DNA of 64,000 bases from Rhodoplanes sp. Z2-YC6860 (GTDB lineage Bacteria > Pseudomonadota > Alphaproteobacteria > Rhizobiales > Xanthobacteraceae): NCBI RefSeq assembly GCF_001579845.1, contig NZ_CP007440.1, positions 3,494,029-3,558,028 of the forward strand. Direction: 5' to 3'. The translations under genes were made by a program, and so were the position numbers. Of the stretch, positions 1 through 6,937 are shown one piece after another. The stretch's first letter is position 1, and each line of letters starts with the position of its first letter. The notes beneath the pieces were generated by a model. It had not been told where the DNA came from and made no database searches. It was given only the letters and a program-made list of their open reading frames with translations.

Positions 1-206
1 CGATGCGGGTGAACTACCAGGGCATCCTGCCGGACCTGTTTCGCGAAGGGCAGGGCGTGATCGCCGAAGGCACGCTCGAACCCGGCAATATGCTCAAGGC
101 GGATTCCGTGCTCGCCAAGCACGATGAGAAGTACATGCCGAAGGAAGTGGCCGACGCGCTGAAGAAGCAGGGCCACTGGCAGGAAGATTACGGGAAGAAG
201 AAATGA
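1..206 (+). CDS. ccmE: Cytochrome c maturation heme chaperone CcmE, C-terminal part
   Basis: The gene enters from the left edge; its start lies outside the window, and in-frame codons begin at base 3. The visible 67 residues match the end of CcmE, the membrane-anchored periplasmic chaperone that binds heme covalently and passes it to the CcmF/CcmH ligation machinery. The heme-binding histidine is visible in the AKHDEKYMP motif, followed by the Tyr three residues later and the flexible Lys/Gly-rich tail usual for the family. The stop overlaps the ATG of ccmF by four bases, which implies translational coupling. Family assignment is firm; only the truncation by the window limits confidence. Confidence 0.93.
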   Translation, partial: MRVNYQGILPDLFREGQGVIAEGTLEPGNMLKADSVLAKHDEKYMPKEVADALKKQGHWQEDYGKKK

Positions 207-2182
207 TCGCAGAGTTCGGTCACTACGCGCTGGTGCTGGCGCTGGGTCTCGCTCTGATCCAATCGATCGTGCCGATGCTCGGCGCAAGATTTCGCGACGA
301 CACGCTGATGGGTGTGGCCACTCCCGCCGCGCTCGCCCAGTTTGCTTTCGTCGCCGCATCGTTTGCGGCGCTGACCGCCTGTTATGTCGGCTCGGACTTC
401 TCGGTCAGCAATGTGTTCGAGAATTCGCATTCGGCGATGCCGCTCATCTATAAATTCACTAGCGTGTGGGGGAACCACGAGGGCTCGATGCTGCTCTGGG
501 TCCTGATCCTCGCGTTGTTCGGCGCGCTGGTGGCGGCGTTCGGGAGAAACCTGCCGGCGACGCTGAAGGCCACGGTGCTGGCGGTGCAGTCCTGGATCGC
601 GGCGGCGTTCTATCTGTTCATCCTGGTCACCTCGAATCCGTTCCTGCGGTTGCCGCAGGCTCCGTTCGAAGGGCGCGATCTCAATCCGATCCTGCAGGAC
701 TTCGGCCTCGCGGTGCATCCGCCGTTTCTCTATCTCGGCTATGTCGGCTTCTCGATTTCGTTCTCGTTTGCGGTCGCGGCGCTCATTGAGGGGCGCATCG
801 ACGCGGCTTGGGCACGCTGGGTGCGGCCGTGGACTCTCGCGGCCTGGATGTTCCTCACCGTCGGCATCGCGATGGGCTCGTACTGGGCCTATTACGAGCT
901 CGGCTGGGGCGGCTTCTGGTTCTGGGATCCGGTTGAGAACGCCTCGTTGATGCCGTGGCTTGCCGGGACCGCGCTGCTGCACTCCGCCGTGGTGATGGAG
1001 AAGCGCAACGCGCTGAAGGTCTGGACCATTCTTCTGTCGATCCTGGCGTTCTCGCTGTCGCTGATCGGCACGTTCCTGGTCCGCTCCGGCGTGCTCACCT
1101 CTGTGCACAGCTTCGCCAGCGATCCCACGCGCGGCGTGTTCATCCTCGGCATTCTGGTGCTGTTCATCGGCGGCAGCCTCGCGCTCTACGCCTGGCGGGC
1201 GCCGATGCTGAAGCAGGGCGGGCTGTTCGCGCCGATCTCGCGCGAGGGCGCGCTGGTGCTCAACAACCTGCTGCTGACTGCGGCCTGCGCCACGGTGTTC
1301 TTCGGCACGCTTTATCCTTTGGCGCTCGAGGCTTTTAACGGCGAGAAGATCTCGGTCGGGGCGCCGTTCTTCAATCTGACCTTCGGGCCGATTTTCATTC
1401 TGCTGATTCTGGTGTTGCCGCTCGGGCCGCTGCTGCCGTGGAAACGTGCGGATCTGCTCGGCGTCGGGCAGCGGCTGATGGGCGCGGCGGCACTCGCGCT
1501 CATCGGTATTGCCGCGACCTTTGCGGCGACCTCCGGCGGGCCGGTGCTGGCGCCGTTCGGCATCGGATTGGCGGTGTTTGCCATGGCCGGCGCGCTGACC
1601 GATCTCGTCGAGCGCATGAGCCTGTTCAAGTCGCCGCTTGCCACATCGATCGCTCGGGCGAGGGGCCTGCCGCGCTCGGCCTTCGGCACCGCGCTGGCGC
1701 ACTTCGGCCTCGGGGTTTCTCTCCTGGGCATCGTCTGCGCCTCGACCTGGGGCACCGAGCGCATCATGTCGATGAAACCCGGCGCGGGCGTTTCGATCAG
1801 CTCCTACGATCTGACGTATGAAGGCACGCGGATGCGGCAGGGCGCGAACTATCGCGAGCTCACCGCGAAGTTCACAGTGCGGCAAGGCGGCTCGGCGATC
1901 GCCACGATGGAGCCTTCCAAGCGCAGCTTTGGCACGCGGCAGATGACAACCACCGAGGCTGCGCTGCTCACGCGCGGTTTCAGCCAGCTCTATCTGTCGC
2001 TGGGCGACGTCGAACAGGATGGCTCGATTGCGATCCGGCTCTATCACAAGCCGCTGGTGCTGCTGATCTGGCTCGGCGCCGTGGTGATGTTTGCCGGTGG
2101 CGCCTTGTCGCTGTCCGATCGCCGTCTCCGGATCGGTGCGCCGAAGCCCGCCCGTCGTGCGGTCATGCAGCCGGCGGAGTGA
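203..2182 (+). CDS. ccmF: Heme lyase CcmF (c-type cytochrome biogenesis)
   Basis: This 659-residue polytopic inner-membrane protein has the normal CcmF length. It catalyses transfer of heme from CcmE to apocytochrome c at the periplasmic face. The tryptophan-rich WWD heme-handling segment is clear around residues 233-255 ([19 protein letters not shown]), with conserved histidines in the flanking loops (WGNHEGS near residue 91 and LLHSAVV near 261). Many hydrophobic segments run through the protein, with a periplasmic domain near the C-terminus before the last helix. The start overlaps the ccmE stop (ATGA) and the stop is 3 bases before ccmH, so ccmE-ccmF-ccmH form one operon. In rhizobia these genes are also called cycJ, cycK and cycL. 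Confidence 0.96.
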   Translation: MIAEFGHYALVLALGLALIQSIVPMLGARFRDDTLMGVATPAALAQFAFVAASFAALTACYVGSDFSVSNVFENSHSAMPLIYKFTSVWGNHEGSMLLWVLILALFGALVAAFGRNLPATLKATVLAVQSWIAAAFYLFILVTSNPFLRLPQAPFEGRDLNPILQDFGLAVHPPFLYLGYVGFSISFSFAVAALIEGRIDAAWARWVRPWTLAAWMFLTVGIAMGSYWAYYELGWGGFWFWDPVENASLMPWLAGTALLHSAVVMEKRNALKVWTILLSILAFSLSLIGTFLVRSGVLTSVHSFASDPTRGVFILGILVLFIGGSLALYAWRAPMLKQGGLFAPISREGALVLNNLLLTAACATVFFGTLYPLALEAFNGEKISVGAPFFNLTFGPIFILLILVLPLGPLLPWKRADLLGVGQRLMGAAALALIGIAATFAATSGGPVLAPFGIGLAVFAMAGALTDLVERMSLFKSPLATSIARARGLPRSAFGTALAHFGLGVSLLGIVCASTWGTERIMSMKPGAGVSISSYDLTYEGTRMRQGANYRELTAKFTVRQGGSAIATMEPSKRSFGTRQMTTTEAALLTRGFSQLYLSLGDVEQDGSIAIRLYHKPLVLLIWLGAVVMFAGGALSLSDRRLRIGAPKPARRAVMQPAE

Positions 2183-2185
2183 GCG

Positions 2186-2692
2186 ATGCGGGCCGCGGCT
2201 CGGACATTCCTGGGTTTGCTGGTCGCGGCGTCCTGCCTGATCGCGTCACCGGCGTTTGCCGTGCAGCCCGACGAAATCCTGCCCGATAAGGCGCTGGAGA
2301 CGCGGGCACGCGACTTGTCGCGCGAGTTGCGCTGCATGGTCTGTCAGAACCAGTCGATCGATGATTCCGACGCGCCGCTGGCGCGCGATCTCCGGCTCCT
2401 GGTGCGTGAGCGGCTCAAGGCCGGCGACAGCGACCAGCAGGTGCTCGACTTCCTGACCGACCGCTACGGGCAGTTCGTGCTGCTCCGGCCGCGCTTCGGC
2501 TGGGACACAGCGATCCTCTGGCTCGCCCCCGCCGCGGTGCTGCTGCTCGGCGGCCTGGCCCTCGTTTCGTTCAAGCGAAGGCGCGACCGTAATCCCATTG
2601 CGGTCGGCGAAAAGCCTCTGACGGACGCCGAACGGACGCGCCTTGCAGCGCTCCTGGAGCAGGGGCGGCCATCCACGCCGAATTCGCAGTAA
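2186..2692 (+). CDS. ccmH: Thiol reductase CcmH (cytochrome c heme-lyase subunit)
   Basis: The 168-residue protein has an N-terminal signal/anchor (residues about 5-25, ending SPAFA) and the conserved redox motif LRCMVCQNQSI with Cys50 and Cys53. This motif keeps the CXXCH thiols of apocytochrome c reduced for heme attachment. A second hydrophobic segment (WDTAILWLAPAAVLLLGGLALVSF, about residues 108-131) anchors the cytoplasmic tail. The length fits the short CcmH/CycL form, so the CcmI domain is not fused here and is presumably encoded upstream of ccmE, outside the window. The ATG follows the ccmF stop by three bases. Confidence 0.95.
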   Translation: MRAAARTFLGLLVAASCLIASPAFAVQPDEILPDKALETRARDLSRELRCMVCQNQSIDDSDAPLARDLRLLVRERLKAGDSDQQVLDFLTDRYGQFVLLRPRFGWDTAILWLAPAAVLLLGGLALVSFKRRRDRNPIAVGEKPLTDAERTRLAALLEQGRPSTPNSQ

Positions 2693-2780
2693 GTTGCTGG
2701 ATTTGTAAGGGAAATCCCTACTTCTCCACCTTACCAAAGATTAATACGGCCGCCACTGCTCGGTAAGGCTCAAGCTCCCA

Positions 2781-2828
2781 TCTTCCGTCCGTACGCGGCG
2801 CCCGGCGCCGCCGTCATCAGACGGAAGA
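2781..2828 (+). promoter_or_regulatory. Nested hairpin in the htrA/degP leader that includes the ribosome binding site
   Basis: Perfect 9-bp arms (TCTTCCGTC at 2781-2789, GACGGAAGA at 2820-2828) enclose a second GC-only stem (GCGGCGCC at 2795-2802, GGCGCCGC at 2804-2811). The right outer arm contains the GGAAGA that acts as Shine-Dalgarno for the ATG at 2833. Folding would therefore hide the ribosome binding site of a stress protease gene. The pairing is read from the sequence; a regulatory role, such as an RNA thermometer, is inference. Confidence 0.5.
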
Positions 2829-2832
2829 ACCG

Positions 2833-4332
2833 ATGAACCCGGCCCCTCAAAAGAAAGCGCGCGTTCTGCCCTTGCGCCGCCTTCTGCTGGCCGCCACGGT
2901 CGCGACAGTCGCGGTCGGTGGGTTCCTCGCCGTGCCGGCACTGTCTCCCTATACCCCGCTCGCCTATGCGCAGAACCTGTCGCAGGAGGCCGAGCACGTT
3001 GCCCGCCCGATCGGCTTTGCTGACATCGTCGAGAAGGTGAAACCTGCGGTGATTTCGGTGCGCGTGAAGATGCGCATGGAAAGCCAGGACCTGAGCGGCG
3101 ATGAACTGCCGTTCCCCAAGGGTTCGCCGATGGAGCGCTTCTTCAAGCGCTTCGGCACGCCGGAAGGCGGCCCGCAGGCGCCGCGCGGCCGGAAGTTCGG
3201 CAGCGCGCAGGGCTCGGGCTTCTTCATCTCCGCCGATGGTTATGCGGTGACCAACAATCACGTGGTCGACAAGGCCACGACCGTCGAGGTTTCGACTGAC
3301 GACGGCAAGGTGCATAGCGCCAAGGTGATTGGCACCGACTCGCGCACCGACCTGGCGCTGATCAAGGTCGACGGCGACAACTTCCCCTACGTGAAACTTG
3401 CCGACGCGCCTCCGCGCATCGGCGACTGGGTGCTCGCGGTCGGCAATCCGTTCGGCCTCGGCGGCACCGTGACAGCAGGGATCGTCTCGGCTCGCGGACG
3501 CGACATTGGCGCCGGCCCGTACGACGATTTCCTGCAGATCGATGCACCGGTGAACAAGGGCAATTCCGGCGGACCGACGTTCAACACCGAAGGCAGCGTG
3601 ATCGGCGTCAACACCGCGATCTTCTCGCCGTCCGGCGGCTCGGTCGGCATCGCCTTCGCGATCCCTGCCGATACCGTGAAGAACGTCGTTGCTCAGCTCA
3701 AGGACAAGGGCTCTGTGACGCGCGGCTGGATCGGCGTGCAGATCCAACCGTTGACGCAGGAACTGGCTGACAGCCTCGGCATCAAAAAGGCAGCAGGCGC
3801 GCTTGTCGCCGAGCCGCAGAAGGACAGTCCGGCTGTGAAGGCCGGCATCCAGGCCGGTGACGTGATTACCGCCGTTGACGGCAAGCCGGTGATCGACGCG
3901 CGCGATCTTGCGCGCCGCATCAGCAGCATGCCGCCGAAGACAACGGTAAAGCTGACCCTTGTCCGCAGCGGTGCCGAGAAGAGCGTCGATCTGACGCTCG
4001 GCGAACTGCCGAACGTGAAGGAAGCTCGCGCCGAGTCCGATCAGGGCCGCAAGAGCCGTGATGACGAGCCGCAGCTCGGCCTGTCGCTGACGCCTGGAGA
4101 GAGCGACGAGGGCGTGGTCGTGGCGGACGTCGATCCGCAGGGGCCCGCCGCCGACTACGGCTTCAAGCCCGGCGACATCATTCTCGAAGTCGCCGGCAGG
4201 ACTGTCGCGACGCCGGATCAATTGCACAAGGCGCTGGGCAAGGCCCGGGCCGAAGGCAAACACAGCGTGCTGCTGCGCGTGAAGTCAGAGCAGGGAACCC
4301 GTTACGTGGCCATTCCGCTCGGCCACGCTTGA
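2833..4332 (+). CDS. degP: Periplasmic Do-like serine protease, HtrA/DegP family
   Basis: This 499-residue protease/chaperone degrades or refolds damaged envelope proteins. A basic N-terminus and hydrophobic stretch (residues about 14-47, ending LAYAQ) form the export signal. The trypsin-like domain carries the triad His143 (NNHVV), Asp173 (RTDLALIK) and Ser245 (NKGNSGGPTFN). Two PDZ domains follow at about 285-375 and 395-490. The gene lies 140 bases after ccmH on the same strand, an order seen in rhizobial cycHJKL-degP clusters. Its leader contains the hairpin at 2781-2828. The acidic insertion with MERFFKRF around residues 100-107 corresponds to the LA loop that follows the N-terminal helix in family members. 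Which paralog it is (DegP or DegQ type) cannot be decided here. Confidence 0.95.
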   Translation: MNPAPQKKARVLPLRRLLLAATVATVAVGGFLAVPALSPYTPLAYAQNLSQEAEHVARPIGFADIVEKVKPAVISVRVKMRMESQDLSGDELPFPKGSPMERFFKRFGTPEGGPQAPRGRKFGSAQGSGFFISADGYAVTNNHVVDKATTVEVSTDDGKVHSAKVIGTDSRTDLALIKVDGDNFPYVKLADAPPRIGDWVLAVGNPFGLGGTVTAGIVSARGRDIGAGPYDDFLQIDAPVNKGNSGGPTFNTEGSVIGVNTAIFSPSGGSVGIAFAIPADTVKNVVAQLKDKGSVTRGWIGVQIQPLTQELADSLGIKKAAGALVAEPQKDSPAVKAGIQAGDVITAVDGKPVIDARDLARRISSMPPKTTVKLTLVRSGAEKSVDLTLGELPNVKEARAESDQGRKSRDDEPQLGLSLTPGESDEGVVVADVDPQGPAADYGFKPGDIILEVAGRTVATPDQLHKALGKARAEGKHSVLLRVKSEQGTRYVAIPLGHA

Positions 4333-4684
4333 GATGAGAGGCCGCGCCCGGTGGGCGCGGGAAGGAATCGGGCACGTTACGTCGGCATTCGTCGCCCCCG
4401 CCGGCGGAGCGAACCCGGGGGACGGGTGAAAACCCGTCCCCGCTTATACCGCCCTTGTTAACGGCATCCGTCGCCCCCGCCGAAGATGAGGGTGGTTGTC
4501 GGGAGGCGGCGGAGCGATCCGCCGCCTCCCGTACTGCATTTACGATTGATGAAACTCGGTCGTTCAGCCCAGAGGCGCAAGCCGCCGGAATTGGGTAGAG
4601 TGGGGGCGCGAAGCGGAGCGACCCCCAAATGAACTGCCACTCAAGCCGCCATAAGCCAGGCAGCCGCAACTCAAGCGGACCGAC
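4333..4684. other. Gene-free stretch with three hairpins and a 21-base direct repeat
   Basis: No gene is seen between the protease and the response regulator. Three perfect stems are present: 4342-4360 (CCGCGCCC, GGT loop), 4418-4441 (GGGGACGGGT, GAAA tetraloop) and 4501-4530 (13-bp stem GGGAGGCGGCGGA, GCGA loop). None has a T tract, so intrinsic termination is possible only in a weak form. A 21-base unit at 4383-4403 recurs at 4462-4482 with one mismatch. The stretch presumably contains the promoter of the two-component genes, but no convincing -35/-10 pair was identified. Confidence 0.5.
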
Positions 4685-5359
4685 ATGCGCCTGTTGATTG
4701 TCGAAGACGACCGCGACGCGGCCGATTACATCGCCCGCGCTTTTCGAGAAGTGGGGCATGTGGCCGATCAGGCGCCGGACGGCGAGGAGGGCCTGGCCCT
4801 CGCACTCGACCGGCAATACGACGTCCTGATCGTGGACCGGATGCTGCCCAAGCGCGACGGGCTGTCAGTCATCGGCGAGCTTCGTGCCAAGGGCATCGAG
4901 ACCCCGGTGCTGATTCTCTCGGCGCTCGGCCAGGTCGACGACCGCGTGAAGGGGCTGCGGGCCGGCGGCGACGACTACCTGCCTAAGCCCTATTCGTTCT
5001 CCGAGTTGCTGGCTCGTGTCGAGGTGCTGGCGCGCCGCCGCGGCGGCCGCAGCGAGGACACGGTCTACCGGGTCGCCGACCTTGAGCTCGACCGGTTGTC
5101 GCACCAGGTCAGCCGCGGCAAGGAAGAGATCGTGCTGCAGCCGCGCGAGTTCCGGCTGCTCGAATATCTCATGAAGCATGCCGGGCAGGTCGTCACCCGC
5201 ACCATGCTGTTGGAGAATGTCTGGGACTATCATTTCGATCCGCAGACCAACGTGATCGACGTGCATATCTCCCGGCTGCGTTCCAAGATCGACAAGGGAT
5301 TCTCGCAGCCGTTGCTGCACACGGTGCGCGGCGCCGGGTACATGATTCGTGACAAATAA
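4685..5359 (+). CDS. OmpR-family response regulator
   Basis: The protein has 224 residues. Residues 1-115 form a receiver domain with the acidic pair Asp8/Asp9, phospho-acceptor Asp51 (VLIVDRMLP), Ser79 and Lys101 (LPKPYSF). Residues about 127-222 form a winged-helix DNA-binding domain (LQPREFRLLEYLMKHAGQVV, then the DVHISRLRSKID recognition segment). The stop overlaps the GTG start of the histidine kinase by 11 bases, so the pair is translated together. Its position between the HtrA protease and glnE resembles rhizobial genomes. Target genes are unknown; control of envelope stress genes is only a guess from context. Confidence 0.93.
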   Translation: MRLLIVEDDRDAADYIARAFREVGHVADQAPDGEEGLALALDRQYDVLIVDRMLPKRDGLSVIGELRAKGIETPVLILSALGQVDDRVKGLRAGGDDYLPKPYSFSELLARVEVLARRRGGRSEDTVYRVADLELDRLSHQVSRGKEEIVLQPREFRLLEYLMKHAGQVVTRTMLLENVWDYHFDPQTNVIDVHISRLRSKIDKGFSQPLLHTVRGAGYMIRDK

Positions 5360-6884
5360 CGATGTCGCCATACCAGCAAAGGTTCAGGACCACGACGCTC
5401 ATGCTGTGACCGTGGCGCGCCCGAGCGCGCTTCCCGCCCGGCTGGTGCCGGCTTGGGTCTGGCCGCGGTTCAACGCGCTCACCAAGCTGTTTCACACCAC
5501 GCTGTTCAAGCTGACGCTGGTGTATCTGACGATCTTCGCCGTGTTCGCGGCATGTCTCCTCGGCTATTTCGCCTGGAACACGCGGCGGCTGATCACCGAG
5601 CAGATCACGCGCACGGTCGACGCCGAGATCACGGGACTTGCCGAGCAATATAACCAGGGCGGCATCCAGCGCCTGGTGCTCGTCATCGACAACCGGGCGC
5701 GGCGACCGGGCTCGAGTCTCTATCTCGTCACGACCTTCAGCGGCGACGGCCTTGCCGGCAATGTCGGCGTGCTGGGCGAGGGCGTGCTCGAACATGTCGG
5801 CTGGACCGAGACGGTCTATCGCAGGCTCGACGATCCCGAGGGCAGCGAGCACCACGCACTGGTCCGTGTGTTCCAACTGCCGAGCGGATTCCGGCTCCTC
5901 GTCGGCCGCGATCTCGAAGAGCGCGAGCGCCTTTACGACGTCATCCTGGCTGCCGGCCAATGGTCGATCGCGGTCGTCATTGTACTGGGTCTTCTCGGCG
6001 GCTTTTTTGCCGCGCGTCGCCTGCTGCGCCGTGTCGATGCGATGACCGAAACGTCGAAGACCATCATGGCCGGCGATCTGTCGGGGCGGCTGCCGGTCGC
6101 GGGCTCGGAGGACGAGCTCGACCGGCTTGCTGTCAACCTCAACGCCATGCTGGAGCGGATCGAGACTCTGATGCGGGGCTTCAAGGAGGTCTCCGACAAC
6201 ATCGCCCACGATCTCAAGACTCCGCTGACGCGGCTGCACAACCGCGCCGAGGAGGCGTTGCGCTCGGGCAAGAACGACAGCGACTACCGCGCGGCGCTTG
6301 AGGGCACGATCGAGGAGTCCGACGACCTGATCCGCACCTTCAATGCGCTCCTCATGATCGCGCGGACCGAATCCGGCCAGTCGAGCACGCCGATGGCGGA
6401 ATTCGACGCCGCCGAGATGGTGCAGGGCATTGCCGACCTTTACGAACCGCTGGCAGAGGAAAAGGGCCTTGCGTTCCGCGTCGATGCGGAAGGCTTGTTG
6501 TCGATGCGCGGCAACCGCGAATTGCTCACCCAGGCGCTCGCCAATCTCGTGGACAACGCCATCAAATACGGTCTTTGCGATGCAGCATCGGCCAACGGCG
6601 TGCCGGCCGACGTTGTGGTCAGCGCGGCCAACGACGGTGACAAGATCAAGCTTTGCGTCGCCGACCACGGTCCGGGCGTGCCGGAAGCCGATCGCGACCA
6701 CGTGGTGCAGCGCTTCGTCCGGCTCGAGCAGAGCCGCACCGAGCCGGGCTCAGGCCTTGGTTTGAGCCTGGTATCCGCCGTGGCGCATCTGCACGGCGGC
6801 GAATTGAAGCTCGAAGACAACAATCCCGGATTGAAAGCCTGCCTGATATTGCCGCGGAACGGCCGTCAATTGCCCGCGCGCTAG
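5349..6884 (+). CDS. HAMP-domain sensor histidine kinase, partner of the upstream regulator
   Basis: The protein has 511 residues. Two membrane helices (about 53-76 and 201-224) flank a periplasmic sensor of about 120 residues. A HAMP linker (225-278) and a dimerisation/phosphoacceptor helix with His287 (NIAHDLKTPLTRL) follow. The ATPase domain carries the N box (LANLVDNAIKYG), G1 (VADHGPGVP) and G2 (GSGLGLSLVSAV). Translation starts at GTG 5349 inside the end of the regulator gene; the nearby ATG at 5362 is in another frame. The overlap supports a cognate pair. The signal sensed is not evident. Confidence 0.93.
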   Translation: MTNNDVAIPAKVQDHDAHAVTVARPSALPARLVPAWVWPRFNALTKLFHTTLFKLTLVYLTIFAVFAACLLGYFAWNTRRLITEQITRTVDAEITGLAEQYNQGGIQRLVLVIDNRARRPGSSLYLVTTFSGDGLAGNVGVLGEGVLEHVGWTETVYRRLDDPEGSEHHALVRVFQLPSGFRLLVGRDLEERERLYDVILAAGQWSIAVVIVLGLLGGFFAARRLLRRVDAMTETSKTIMAGDLSGRLPVAGSEDELDRLAVNLNAMLERIETLMRGFKEVSDNIAHDLKTPLTRLHNRAEEALRSGKNDSDYRAALEGTIEESDDLIRTFNALLMIARTESGQSSTPMAEFDAAEMVQGIADLYEPLAEEKGLAFRVDAEGLLSMRGNRELLTQALANLVDNAIKYGLCDAASANGVPADVVVSAANDGDKIKLCVADHGPGVPEADRDHVVQRFVRLEQSRTEPGSGLGLSLVSAVAHLHGGELKLEDNNPGLKACLILPRNGRQLPAR

Positions 6885-6937
6885 AACCGCGACACGAGCG
6901 CATGGTCAATTAACCGCGGTGCGGTTATGACAGGCGC

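Noticed and set aside
188-2047. Minus-strand open frame of 619 codons opposite ccmF
   Set aside because: Arg/Gln/Glu-rich nonsense composition; ccmF on the plus strand is certain.
4685-6884. Naming the two-component pair feuP/feuQ
   Set aside because: Domain architecture and position do not prove orthology with the rhizobial FeuPQ pair.
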